A DNA stretch of 64,000 bases from contig BRXX01000493.1 of NCBI GenBank assembly GCA_030267905.1, positions 1 to 64,000 on the forward strand, given 5' to 3'. The notes below the pieces were generated by a model. It had not been told where the DNA came from and made no database searches. It worked only from the letters and a program-made list of their open reading frames with translations. Origin of the DNA: Triparma verrucosa. Lineage: Eukaryota > Sar > Bolidophyceae > Parmales > Triparmaceae. The translations under genes and the position numbers were made by a program. This document shows positions 31,393 through 42,321 of this stretch, piece after piece (the first letter of the stretch is position 1; each line of letters opens with the position of its first letter).

Positions 31393-33809
31393 GACGAGGT
31401 ACGTGACGCGCTTGAGGTTGGTGTTGCCGATCTCGAGGTGGTCGATGAGGCGGCCGGGGGTGGCGATGACGATCTCGACTCCGGCCCTGAGGGCTTGGAC
31501 CTGCTGCCTCTTGGGGACGCCTCCGTAGACGACGGTGTTCTTGACGTCGGAGGAGCGGCCGAATTTGTCGCACTGCAGATTGGATGGAGAAGATTAGCAT
31601 TAGCGTTGAGGTTAGACGCTGTACGAAGATATCTCCGCAGTTTGATAAAGTTGTCGTTTTCGCGTCCTTCGGGCGGCACTCCTCACCTCTTCTTTGATTT
31701 GAACAGCAAGCTCACGTGTAGGAGCAAGTACGAGGACGATGGGACCGTCACCAGGGGATAGGTAGGGCTAATAGTGGGGGAGTTTTATTTGTGAGGGGGT
31801 GGGGTGGGGAATAGGGTTAGGAGAAAGGGTGGCTTTGAAAGTATTGTTTTCGACATTTTTCTTATCATTTCAGTCGAGTTCTCGACAACCTTGGTTCCGT
31901 CTTGAAACTCCTTCCGAGGTTTGTTCCCTCCCGTTTATGTTACGGTCAGTTTGTCTTCTCTTTTCTTATTTATTTTCATTTCTTTTTTCTTTCACTGACC
32001 TTTCCGACGGGAAAGGGTTGTTCAGTTTGTGAAAAAGAAAAAGTAAAAAGAAAAAAGAACGAACAAAAGTTAACGACAACAACCCTTAACGGGATCGGCG
32101 GGAACGTTCCGCGGATGTGTGGGAGCTCTAAAAGGTCATGGTCGGCATTTTTTTTAATTTCGCCGGAAGAAGGGTCTATTGGCTATTTGCCCCCTTCTTC
32201 CGTAGAAATTACCAAGTGAGAGAGGTTGTAATCGTTCTCTCACTCATCAATAATTTCCTTCCACAATCGTTTTTCGTTTAATTCGCTCATTCGAACTCAA
32301 AATCACCCTAACAACAAAACTCACCTGCGCGTTGATGTGTATCATACCTGGTAGAAGAAAGCTCAAAGTCTTCCCACTTCCAGTCGCTGAAATTCCCACC
32401 ATGTTCTTCCCCAAAAGCGCCATAGGCCAGCCTTGGCTCTGAATGGGCGTCGGCTTGTCGAAGCCCTGCTTCATGACCTCGGAGAGGACGTACTCTGGCA
32501 TGCTCGCTTCGATGAACGTCATGCAGGGCTTGGGGACGCCGGCGCCGTTTATGACGATGCCGTGGTCGGTCCTCCATTTTTGAGCCTAAGAAAGGGGAGA
32601 AAGGGGGGGGGGGACGGGAACGACGAGTTAGAATTGATGTGACGTAATGGACCTCGAATAAAGAGTAAAGTCCACGGGCGCTTTCTCTCGTCTCACCTCC
32701 TCCTCTGAACGCTTGGTGACGTCAGGGTGCTCGATGTAGAAGTTCTTCTCGAAGGCGGGGAGCTTCTCGTTGGAGAAGTCGACTTGACGTAAGTTCGCGC
32801 CCATGCCACCCATGCGGTCTCCTCCCTGGAAGCCTGGGTTTCGGTCGAGGGGGGGGGTGAAGGGAGACGACGTTAGAATAATAAAGTAGATATTTTGACG
32901 TTTGTCCCTCCCATTTCGAGATTGTTCTCACCTCCTCCACCTCCGCCGTAACCGCCTCCGCCGCCTCCACCGTAGCCTCCTCCACCTCCTGTGATTATTG
33001 ATAAGAGAGAGAGCAAAGAGAAAAAAAAAGCAGGCGAGAATAAAATAAGGTTAGTAGTCAGCTAATCTCAAAGTAGACCTATTTTTTGTTGTTAGAAGCA
33101 AAAACGACCTCCCTCATCAAAACCCCCCCTTAAACAAAACATAAGAACACAACCCAACCAAACACACTCACCATATCCCCCTCCTCCTCCCCCGTACCCA
33201 CCTCCTTGGTAACCTGCACAATTTACAGTAATGAAAGTTAGAATTTACATGTCGGTGATAGAACGTTTTCTGTCGTTTTTTCTTCGACATCAACAGTCTG
33301 AACAACCGACGGGAGGGGGGGGTGTGACGGGTGCTCGGTCGAATTATGTCGCATTTGTCGGATTGCTCTTTCTTCCTGCGAACAAAATGGACGACAGACG
33401 TTTCTCACCTCCTCCTCCTTGGTAACCTCCTCCGCCACCGGCGTAGCCTCCTGCTTGATAACCTCCTCTGTGTTGTTTGTTTTAATATGAAAGGTTAGAG
33501 CGTAACGTAAATAATGCCTTTGATAAAATGAACGACATAACAATTGGGAAAGAGATTCAATCATGTGCAAAGGGGGGGGGGAGGGAATGGATGACTCTTA
33601 TATTCAGGTGCATGATAAATGTAGGATGCCGGTAGCTTTTAGATTAAACGCTGAGGATGAAATGAAATAAACGAGAGACGAACGAGCGGACGAAAACACT
33701 CCCCCCATTAATTATATAAAGCTTTTGAGCCGAGACGGAGGGGTTTTTAAGGTGCGATTATTCGAGAGGAAAGGTCGTGCGTTATAACTCACCCTGCTGA
33801 ACCGTACAT
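30658..33809 (-). CDS. DEAD-box RNA helicase, Dbp2/DDX5-like
   Basis: Eight coding exons (33793-33809, 33409-33467, 33172-33213, 32932-32988, 32697-32833, 32325-32585, 31687-31767, 30658-31572) give 522 aa in frame. The first coding exon is 17 nt. Exons 1-4 encode a Gly/Tyr-rich RGG-type low-complexity leader. The core has the Q motif (GFDKPTPIQSQGWPMALLGK), motif I ATGSGKT, Ia APTREL, II DEAD, III SAT, IV (LIFVETKKG), V (TDVAARGLDVDDI) and VI HRIGRTGRAG. PTPIQSQGWPMAL and the WPKAV segment place it with Dbp2/p68. These enzymes remodel mRNPs and assist rRNA processing in the nucleus. One intron is much longer than the rest and holds hairpins, annotated separately. Confidence 0.94.
31768..32324 (-). 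other. Long intron (557 nt) with two strong hairpins in the helicase gene
   Basis: This intron lies between motif I and motif Ia and is several times longer than most introns in the window. Two perfect inverted repeats sit side by side near its 5' end in gene sense: CGGAAGAAGGG (32164-32174) with CCCTTCTTCCG (32192-32202), and AGTGAGAGA (32215-32223) with TCTCTCACT (32236-32244). No clear C/D or H/ACA box arrangement was found. The role is unknown: an RNA structure, a splicing control element or a relic repeat. Confidence 0.55.
32586..32696 (-). repeat. Introner-like intron in helicase gene
   Basis: In gene sense the intron starts GTGAGACGAG and its 3' part reads CAATTCTAACTCGTCGTTCC before a pyrimidine tract and TTAG. 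It shares the TTCTAACTCGTCG module. Confidence 0.6.
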
Positions 33810-34478
33810 ATCGTTAGTTGTGGTTCGAAAAAAGGAAAATGATGAAAAATGTGGTGGACTTTCCAGCAAAATATATTGGAAACCACCTAAAAGGTGAAAT
33901 ATTCCCCCGCTTCGTTTATATTGTATATATTCTCCTCCAGTAAATTCCTCAATAATTCCGTCTGGTTGTACATGTTGTTATGCGTGTATCGTTAAAACTG
34001 AGAATAGTTGGACTTATTGATTATGTCGGCTATCATCACTCGTTCGATGCTTCCTCAAGTCATCTATTATATCTATAATATAACATAAAATAACGCATAT
34101 AATCGTAACAATACTGACTTCACAACCATAACAAATATTAATGCGAATAAATAATTAAAAATAAACGCAATATTCCAAAAAAAGAACGACATCACCACAT
34201 CACATAATCATCCCCCACGTTCCGCAGCGTCCGAATAAAACTAAATCACACAACAACAAAACACGACGCTAAGAAATAAAGCACGTAATCAAATCGTTTT
34301 AAACAATCTGCTATATTATATTGAGTTTGAAAGTCAACGATACTGACAATGTGTTTATATTTGTATCCACCTTGAAGACATTATGACATCAAACTAAAAT
34401 TGCCTCTAAACAAACAGTATAACCCTTCAAAATCCCTAATTCTAACTCCCCCTCAGACAAAGAAAAACCTCAAAAAAA
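33810..34478. promoter_or_regulatory. AT-rich divergent intergenic region, 669 bases
   Basis: The longest AT-rich spacer in the left half, between the head-to-head helicase and GSA aminomutase genes. It has AT stretches such as ATCTATAATATAACATAAAA near 34071. No ORF, tRNA or repeat family was found; 5'UTRs and both promoters are expected here. Confidence 0.4.
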
Positions 34479-36216
34479 ATGAAATTCACGATCCTCTCCC
34501 TCCTCCTCCCCTTCGCCTCATCCCTCTCCGCCCCCACTCGCACCTTATACACGTACTCCGAATCCGCACGTATCTTCACAGAAGCAAAAGAACTTATGCC
34601 AGGAGGTGTAAGCAGTCCTGTTCGTGCATTTAAGAGTGTTGGAGGTAGTCCGATTGTTTTTGATAGGGTTAAAGGTAGGTTTTCCTCCAAAAAAATTAAA
34701 ACTAATATTTTCTAACAATATAAAAAAAGGGAGTAAAGCATACGACGTTGACGGAAACACTTACATCGACTATGTAGGTACTTGGGGACCTGCTATAATC
34801 GGACATGCTGATGATAAGGTTTTGGAGGAGGTTAAGAAGACGATGGATAAGGGGACGAGTTTTGGGGCACCGTGTGTTTTGGAGAATGAATTAGCGAAGG
34901 TGAGGAAAAGGAGAGTGGGGCGTTTGTTTTTAAGGAGGATAGTTTTTTAGTTTGTTCGTTTTTTAACGTTATTAACATATATCCTCAAAAAACACACACA
35001 TACAGATGGTTATCGACGCAGTCCCTTCCGTCGAAATGGTCCGTTTCACCAACTCCGGTACCGAAGCGTGCATGGGTATGCTCCGTCTCTGTCGCGCCTA
35101 CACTTCCCGTGAGAAGATAGTCAAATTCGAAGGATGTTACCACGGACATGCTGACTCTTTTTTGGTTCAGGCTGGGAGTGGGGTTGCGACTTTGGGGTTG
35201 CCGGATAGTCCGGGGGTGCCGGCTAGTAGTACTAAGACGACTTTGTGCGCTACTTATAATGATGTGGGGAGTGTGGAGGAGTTGTTGAAGGAGGGGGATG
35301 TTGCGGCGTTGATTTTGGAACCTGTTGTTGGGAACTCGGGGTTCATTAAACCTACGAAGGAGTTCTTGCAAGGTTAGTGTTGTCTGTTTCGAGAGGTGTT
35401 TTTTGTTTTGACATCCTTACATGTGTTATTTTAAAACGAAAGAGGCGCTAACACACACACACACACACGCAGGCTGCCGCGACCTCTGCGACAAGTACGG
35501 CACCCTCCTCGTCTTCGACGAGGTGATGACAGGTTTCCGCGTAGCCTACGGAGGCGCCCAAGCTTACTTCGGAGTAACCCCTGACGTCACTACCATGGGC
35601 AAAGTTATCGGGGGAGGGATGCCCGTAGGAGCTTACGGAGGAAGGAGGGATATCATGGACCTCGTGGCACCTGCGGGGCCGATGTATCAGGCGGGGACTT
35701 TGAGCGGAAACCCTTTGGCTATGACGGCGGGTATTGAGACTTTGAAGGTGAGTGTTCATAACAATTGATCGGGGCATCGTGTTGTTGGTTTGCTCGGGGC
35801 GCACCCCGCTTATATCTTACCACCCCTCNNNNNNNNNNNNNNNNNNNNNNNNNNNNNNNNNCCCCCCCCCCTCTCAGGTCCTCAAGCAACCCGGTCAGCA
35901 CGACAAGCTCGAAGCCGCTTCCAAAAAGCTCGTCGACGGTATTCTCGCCCACGCGAAAGCCAACGGCCACGCCGCCACCGGCGGCTACGCCGGAGGTATG
36001 TTCGGTTTCTTCTTCTGCGAAGGTCCCGTAACTTGCTTCGCTGACGCCGCTAAAGCCGACATGGAGAAGTTCGGACGCTGGCATGCTGGCATGCTTGAGA
36101 GGGGTATTTACCTCGCGCCGAGTTCGTATGAGGCTGGGTTCATGAGTTTGGCTCATACGGATGAGGATATTGAGAAGACTTTGGAGATTGCGGGGGAGGT
36201 TATGGCGATGATTTAA
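34479..36216 (+). CDS. hemL: Glutamate-1-semialdehyde 2,1-aminomutase, plastid
   Basis: Five exons (34479-34674, 34730-34899, 35006-35372, 35473-35747, 35878-36216) give 448 aa with phases matching. The enzyme is PLP-dependent and makes 5-aminolevulinate for chlorophyll and haem in the plastid. The N-terminus MKFTILSLLLPFASSLSAP is an ER signal ending in a SLSAP cleavage motif, as in complex plastids. Family motifs: ELMPGGVSSPVRAF, FTNSGTEACM, CYHGHADSFLVQAGSG, LVFDEVMTGFRVAYGG, the PLP lysine in TTMGKVIGGGMPVGAYGG, and GTLSGNPLAM. Intron 4 contains the assembly gap, so coding sequence is complete. Exons tend to start C-rich and end G-rich on the sense strand. Confidence 0.95.
35829..35861. 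other. Assembly gap (33 N)
   Basis: A run of 33 N lies in intron 4 of the aminomutase gene, flanked by CACCCCTC and a C-run. It is probably an unsequenced homopolymer or low-complexity tract; flanking exons join in frame. Confidence 0.99.
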
Positions 36217-36754
36217 GTTAAGGGGGGGAAACAGGTGAATGGGGTCTTGAACGTGAACGAGGGGAAAAGGGAAAGGGAAGGGGAGGGGAAATGGGGGGGG
36301 GGAGAAGAAAGGGAGAGCAAATGAAAAAACCTGTCGTTTTGAAGTGAAAAAAAAGCCCATATTTTCTCCTCCTCTCTTTTCTTTTTCCACTCTTCTCTGA
36401 GACTAACCCCTTGCCCTAAAATGCTGACAAGTAACATTTGTGCGCAAAGGGTGTTGGTTCCTTGGTTATGATATTCTGCTTCCGTCAGCGAACGTTTTTT
36501 TCGTTAACAAAAAATTAGTCTTTACTCAGCGGGCAACATTCCTCGTATCGTTCAGTTCCCCCTCACCTCTTTCCTCAAATTAGCTAGTATCGTCGTGTTC
36601 TTACATGAAAAAAATAGTTACAACACCCTTGAGTTTTTACTCCCCATCTCCCCCCCCCCGATCCCCCCCACCACAACACACTTCTTCCTCTTCTCTCTCT
36701 CATATTTTCTTCTTTTTTTTTAACCCTCCTTCTCTCCCCTTCTCCCCCCTCCCT
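36217..36754. other. Tail-to-tail spacer, low-complexity
   Basis: This 538-base convergent intergenic region is dominated by G/A-rich and C/T-rich runs. It should contain both 3'UTRs. No coding signal or known repeat was seen. Confidence 0.4.
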
Positions 36755-38589
36755 CTACGCGTTCTCAATAAGCCTAAAAGTCTGAAACTGCACGTTTCGC
36801 GTGAAGCGAATTTCGCAACAGAAGGGGTTAGAACGTTGGTTGGTCGTTAGAACAAAAGGCGAAACGAAGGGAAAGACAGGCAGGCGAAACGTTTACATTT
36901 TAGAACAACGTTGAGGTGGGGGGGGGTCATTAACACACGTTTATCGTGTTGTTAAAGATCGTCGGGTTGCTCCCGTTTCTCCGGTGTTTTTTTATTTTCG
37001 CTCGGAACACAGCCGTTTTACTCACCTCCTCCCTAACGATATTCCTAACATCCTCGACGTCCTTGATCCTCCTGAGGAACCTTTCAAGTTTCCATAGTTC
37101 CTTATCCTCGGGGTCGTCGAACCATGATTCGATGGGGATGCCGTTGTTAGGTTGATAGCCGAAGGCGTGGGGGGAGTTGTCGACTAACACCATTGATTCG
37201 AGGGGGCGGTTTAAGACTGTTAGATCTTTGAGGTAATTACCTTCGACTGGTAGACAGGAATCACGGAAGAGACGGTGTTCGATGAACTTCCCTTCAGGGT
37301 CGAGACGGTCAAGTAGACAATCAGCGTATACTTTCTGGCTAGCGGTGAATACGACGACCTCGAAATCGTCCTTGACGGCGTCGAGGAATTGGAGGACGCC
37401 GGGGCGGAGACGGACGTGGACGGAGTACTCTATTCCGCCGAAGGTTACGGGGAAGATCATGTCGGCGTTGGGGACGGGGTCCACGGTGCAGTGGACGAGG
37501 GTCTCGTCGAGGTCGAGGACTAGGGTGGTGCGGTGGGGGGAGGTTTTGGGGGGGAGGCAGATCTGTGGGGGTGTTTGGGGGGGATGGGGGGGGGGAAGGG
37601 AGTTGGTGGGAAGCGTACCGAAACCTTAATAACTAACATTTCTCAACAGGTCTTACGTACCTTCCCCTCGATTCTGACGCTCTCATACCTCGGTAGCTGC
37701 TTAATAAAAAGGTAGGGATTGAACTCCTCAAGCTCCTCCTCCTCCTCCTCCTCCTCATGCTGCACAGCCTGCTGCACAGGCGGGTTCATCTGAGGGGAGA
37801 GAGAGGAAGGGGCTTGACGTTAGAACAAAAGGCGAACGAATTTTTAGAAGCAGAGCCAAGACCGGGCGGGGGGGAAGCGTCGGACCCATGCTCGAGCGGT
37901 ATCATTATATTATATAATCTGTTCATCTGTTTAGTTACCATGGTCTCGCTTCGCTCGACACACGGGAAGGAACCAAGACCAGAGCGGGGAGGAACGGGAA
38001 CCCCCCGACACCTAAGATAACAGGGTGAAAGGGGTACCATCCCGTCGCCCCACCTCCTCGTCAAACCCTGCTCGTACGTTTTGTACGTCTTTCCTGCGCT
38101 GCTTACGCTTTTGACACCGTCCTTCTCGCTTCAAACGGTCGGAACACTCACCTTCTCGTTCGCAGGTGTCTGATAAGGTTCTGAAGTGTCCTCGTCTTCT
38201 TCTGTGCCTAAAAAGTTAAGCACGGGGGAGAATATTTTTTGGGCTAGGGTGCGTTCTTCTGAATTTTCTTTGGTGTCGTCGGCGTCTAAACGGCGGGAGG
38301 TAGCGGGGTGCATTGGGGAGGAGAGGGGGACGGAGGTGTTGGATGTGGGAGGGGTTGTGGAGGTGCTGGAGGAGGGCTTTTGGCGGGGACGCTTTACGGA
38401 GGCTATGGGGGTGTTGGGAGCCTGGAGGGAGTTGGAGTTGGTGGTGGTTGGTGGGCGGTGGGGAGGGTTAGCATTTGTTTGAGTGAAGTATTGGGAAGTT
38501 GTTCGAAGTAGGTGATGAAAGGGATAATATATCATCATACGTGTCACATGTTGACATCGTCGTTTCGTATTTGGCTGTAATGTTGACAT
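36755..38589 (-). CDS. SCP/CTDSPL2-type phosphatase (NIF/FCP1-like domain)
   Basis: Four exons: 38152-38589, 37661-37789, 37026-37562 and 36755-36787, giving 378 aa with frame kept. The N-terminus is basic and Ser/Thr/Pro-rich with IFSPVLNFLGTEEDED. An acidic FNPYLFIKQLP segment leads to the HAD-type core: LVLDLDETLVHC (catalytic DxDET), VVVFTASQKVYADCLLDRLD and SMVLVDNSPHAFGYQPNNGI (second acidic motif). The family dephosphorylates phosphoserine in the RNA polymerase II CTD or other nuclear targets. The last exon is only 11 codons (FQTFRLIENA, stop); without it the ORF would run on through the intron to about 36930. An in-frame ATG at 38622 is an alternative start. Confidence 0.82.
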
Positions 38590-39043
38590 GATGTATCTTA
38601 GTGAAAGGGTATTATGTGCCAATATTGCTTAATTTAATGAAATATTGTAATTTATAGTTTCAATTTCATAAATCGACGAAGGTTCGATCGTCATTGGGGT
38701 TAAAAGTAGAACTCTACGATACACTACTCATACTTACACCATAATTATTGGTTTCACGAGCTTTTACTGGAGTTGTCATCTAATTATCTAATAATATGAA
38801 TAGCGATAGAGAGGAATAGAGTACAATGAAGAAATGGTCCGATGGGAAATGAAAAAAATCGAATTCTCTGCGAAGTTGCTCATCTCATCGTCTCATCACT
38901 TTTTGGACGAAGACACGGGATTCATTTGGTACAGTGGTTGTACAGACAGAACGCGACCTGTGCTTCTTTTTTAGTGTTCAGAATTGCGTTAAAAAGCTTT
39001 TCTGACAGTGGGAGAGGCGCCCGAAGATAACTAATCCACTTTA
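38590..39043. promoter_or_regulatory. Divergent intergenic region, 454 bases, AT-rich
   Basis: Spacer between the head-to-head phosphatase and glycosyltransferase genes. Several AT-rich stretches lie at 38640-38800. No RNA gene or known repeat was recognised. Confidence 0.35.
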
Positions 39044-41234
39044 ATGCCTCCTGCTCCAGCTAAGCGAGGTGTGTACGTTGGAAAGGGGTATCTGTGAATG
39101 TGCGATATGCTCGATAATGAAATACTTAAAGTAGAATAACTTGTCTGACTACGGTAGCTTCCACATGCAAACGTAAGAGAAGCGCTTTGAAGAGAGACCA
39201 GCATGACCACTTAGTGTCCCCAATAATGCGACTGAGAGCACGCTCTGTCACCATCATTTCGACCTCTGAGCGTACCTCTACTAACACACGTGCCGCCGCT
39301 GTGCTTTACTTCCACTCGAATCGAACTCTAGGTACGTCTAAATGGTGCTGTGAGGCTTTTGAATCATGTGCTCGATGATGAAATATTTAAAACTAACAGC
39401 TTGGTTCTGACTATGGCGACTTTCATGGGCAAGCCCGTAAGAGAATTGCTTTGAAAAGAGACCAGTCATTACTAGAGTGTCCCCAATAATGCGACTGAGA
39501 GCACAAAAAACAACAACCCCGTCAACGTACAAAATCAGCCCCAACCATTTCGAACTCTAAAACTTCCAACACACACACATACAGGCAAATTCCGCATCGC
39601 ATGCCTCTCGGCAGTAGTCCTCTTCACCTTCGCAATCCTCTACCTCAACTTCACCTTCATCCTAAATTCCTCAACCTCCTCAAACCCCTCCTCCCTCCCT
39701 CTCTCTCCCCACACGACCCCCACAACCCCCTCAAAAACCACAAAATCAAACGAACCCCTCAACATCCGCGACAATGTCCACGTGATCTTCAGCACAGACT
39801 GTTCAACGTTTCAGTCATGGCAGTCTTATGCTGTCTTCGCTAGCGCGTATCGCGTCAACCAACCGGGCAACATAACTAGAATTGTCAGCGGATGCGAGCC
39901 CTCGGAAAAGGAGGAGGTGAGAAATCTGGCCTTCTCCAAAACCATTTTTTCGTTTCTAACACCCTTAACTTCTCATCGTCGCAGATGCTCGCCTACCACA
40001 ACAAATACATCAACCCCTCCCTCTCCCCCAACTACCACGTCCACTTCACCCCGTCCTTCGACCTAACCTCCTCCGGCAAAAAATACTCCTTCTTCAACAA
40101 ACCCCACGGCGTAAACCACTTCCTCCAAACCCCCCACCTCCTCCCCCCCACCACCCTCCTAATATTAATCGACCCCGACGAATTCTTCCTCCGTCCCATC
40201 CTCAACGATTTCACCGACGGCAAAAAAATAATAGTCTCCCTAACCTCCCCCGAAAACGTCCCCAAACACGTCACATCCGGCCGTCCCATGTCCCAACAAT
40301 ACGGTCTCGGAGGCGCATGGACGACCTGGGACATCGATTACATCACGGGAACTAAAGATTCTCCCGCTAAGAAGTATAGTATGTCAGAGGCGGGGAAGTA
40401 TTTCGCCGGTGGGCCGCCTTATTTAGCGATAGCTAGTGATTTTAAAGTTATTGCTGAGAAGTGGAAGGAATTTGTAGGGAGAGCTTATGAACATAAACCA
40501 GGTGATTATGTAACTTCGGAAAAAGTCCCGTTCCCACGATTACCACGACGTGTTTTATTTAATATTGTGTGAGAACGTTTTTCTATCCTAACCCCTTTCC
40601 CTTTCTCACTGTGTTGTGTGTTGTTGTTAAACGTCAGGTCTTCTCGCAGAAATGTACGCTTGGTGTATCGCTTCAGCCCATTTACAACTCGAAAACGTTT
40701 TAATCGACAGTTTCATGGTTTCGAACATCGCGGTAAATAAAGGCGAAGGTTGGAATTTAATTGATAGCCTGCCTAGTCCTGTTTGCGATGGTGGGAATTT
40801 GGAGGGGGAGGAGTTACCTGGATTTTTGCATTTGTGTCAGATGAATAGGGTGGGGGAATGGGCGATTCATAAGAGGAAGGTACCGAGGGACATTTTTAGC
40901 TGTGAATCGACGATGTTAGGTGAGAACGTTGGACGACATTTAGGGTACGACGACCGTTGCTCGTTGTTTCTAACTCGAAAGGCCGACCGTTTTATTTCAC
41001 GACGCAGCCGTGCCTGAATTGGATCTGGGTGAGAATTACCCTTACAAAACGCAGGGAGCGCAGAACGGTAAACCCAGGCCCAATGTCAAGCTGACCGAGT
41101 GGGAAATGAAGAGGACGGCGTTCCAAGTGTGCGCGGCCGTTCATATTATTAATTACGCGAGCGAGCTTTTTAAGGATAGACACTGCGAGGGAGGAGGGAA
41201 TCGGGAGAAGGTGTGGAAACAGAGTTTAGAATGA
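39044..41234 (+). CDS. HPAT/SGT1-like peptidyl glycosyltransferase, type II membrane protein
   Basis: Proposed exons 39044-39068, 39585-39916, 39985-40549, 40638-40919 and 41008-41234 give 476 aa in frame. A short cytoplasmic tail leads to a signal anchor (ACLSAVVLFTFAILYLNFTF) and a Ser/Thr/Pro-rich stem, then the catalytic domain: VHVIFSTDCSTFQSWQSYAV, ITRIVSGCEPSEK, HFTPSFD, KKYSFFNKPHGVNHFL, LILIDPDEFFLRPI (the DxD-like site) and LLAEMYAWCIASAHLQL. This matches hydroxyproline O-arabinosyltransferases and the related serine galactosyltransferases of the Golgi. The first exon (25 nt, donor GTGTGT) and the third donor (GTGTTT at 40550) are weaker than the usual GTGAG; the latter was chosen because it alone keeps frame into LLAEMYAW. 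Confidence 0.78.
39104..39504 (+). repeat. Diverged direct repeat inside intron 1
   Basis: Two copies, 39104-39241 and 39365-39504, about 262 bases apart. They share GCTCGATRATGAAATAYTTA-like starts, then GAGAGACCAG/AAGAGACCAG and an identical TGTCCCCAATAATGCGACTG end followed by AGAGCAC. Both lie in the proposed first intron of the glycosyltransferase gene. No coding content or known element was recognised. Confidence 0.75.
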
Positions 41235-41397
41235 TTAAAACAAATTGACGTTTTTTCTTATTTCTTATCCAATTTTTCTCGCTTTTTAAGGATAGACACA
41301 GCGAGGGAGGAGGGAATCGGGAGAAGGTGTGGAAACAGAGTTTGAATGATTATGATTATAACAAATCGACATATTTTCTTATTTCTTATTCAATTAT
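41165..41397 (+). repeat. 116-bp tandem duplication of the glycosyltransferase 3' end
   Basis: GCTTTTTAAGGATAGACAC begins at 41165 and again at 41281. The copies contain the last coding codons, the stop region and the proximal 3'UTR, with few differences (for example ACTGCGAGG versus ACAGCGAGG, TTTAGAATG versus TTTGAATG). The second copy lies between the stop codon and the convergent neighbour's stop. Confidence 0.9.
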
Positions 41398-41400
41398 TGC

Positions 41401-42321
41401 CTACACAAGTCCCCCGGGCCGCTTCTCCAGTTCATCAATTTTCTTCCTCATTTCTACCGTGTGCCTCTCCATGACCTCAATCGCCTTCTCGTACCGATCC
41501 CTCGCGCTCGTTATTTCCGTGAACTTTCTGAGCTCCCAGTCCTCGCTCGCGGTCTGAACAATCTTCAGCGCGCAGTAACTTCCGATGACAAGGCGATTCA
41601 ACTCTGAGTCGTAGTTTGTGTCTTTGAAGTAGCTCGGGTTGTAGAAAAGCTGCAGTCTCCTCACTCCTTCGTCGACAATCGCGTCGAAACCGTTGAAACA
41701 CTCGTCGACAATACCGTCAAGTCCTGCGGCGATAAACTCAGAATAAACCCTCCTCCTTCTATCGTGGGCTCTACCCGCAGCCCTCAGCAACTGGTTCAGC
41801 TTAACCACGTCCGAAACAGGTGAATGAAATGAAGGTCTTCCGACGCCATCTATCTGTTCGTCGCTCAGACAAGCCCTCACAACGCCCTCCAGGGTGTCGT
41901 CGAGGGGATCGGAGCGAGATTGGATATCCTCGATTGTGCAGCGGGCTAGCCCGACGAGGCGGACGGAACGGAGGGACTTTTTAAGGGAGTACTTTGAGGA
42001 GGAAGTCATTTTTATGTCCACTAGGGCTGCTATTGTGCCTTTGGTGGTGTCGACGTTGGAGCCGTGGGCAGTGCGGTCGAGGACGACGAGGGTTGGACGG
42101 TCGCTCAATTCAAGGGGGGCGGAGGTGCTCACTTTTAGAATGTTCAGGCTTTGTTGAGAAACCTGTTTCAAGTTCCAGGTTTGGGTTGGGAGCAAGATGG
42201 GGGAAGGGAAGGAGAGAGGCAACGGGAGGAGAGGAAGCGCGGGAGTGAATTGGCTGGATGGTGACGGTAGTACGATGGCAAGCAGCAGGGCGAGGAACGA
42301 GAAGGAAAGGCGAGGGACCAT
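41401..42321 (-). CDS. LON substrate-binding domain-like secreted/plastid protein
   Basis: Single-exon protein of 306 aa from the ATG at 42321, which places the signal peptide VPRLSFSFLALLLAIVLPSP at the N-terminus; an ATG at 42363 would add 14 residues. The segment LPLLPLPLSFPSPILLPTQT is like the start of a Lon N-terminal domain, followed by TKGTIAALVDIK and SVRLVGLARCTIEDI, which fit its later strands. The C-terminal 100 residues are helical and charged (WELRKFTEITSARDRYEKAI). No ATPase or protease domain is present. Such stand-alone LON-domain proteins occur in plastids. The family call is tentative. It ends tail-to-tail with the duplicated end of the glycosyltransferase gene. Confidence 0.55.
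   Translation of the reverse strand: MVPRLSFSFLALLLAIVLPSPSSQFTPALPLLPLPLSFPSPILLPTQTWNLKQVSQQSLNILKVSTSAPLELSDRPTLVVLDRTAHGSNVDTTKGTIAALVDIKMTSSSKYSLKKSLRSVRLVGLARCTIEDIQSRSDPLDDTLEGVVRACLSDEQIDGVGRPSFHSPVSDVVKLNQLLRAAGRAHDRRRRVYSEFIAAGLDGIVDECFNGFDAIVDEGVRRLQLFYNPSYFKDTNYDSELNRLVIGSYCALKIVQTASEDWELRKFTEITSARDRYEKAIEVMERHTVEMRKKIDELEKRPGGLV

Noticed and set aside
31768..32324. Box C/D snoRNA in the long helicase intron
   Set aside because: A TTGATGA box-C-like word is present, but no CTGA box D lies at a suitable distance with terminal pairing.
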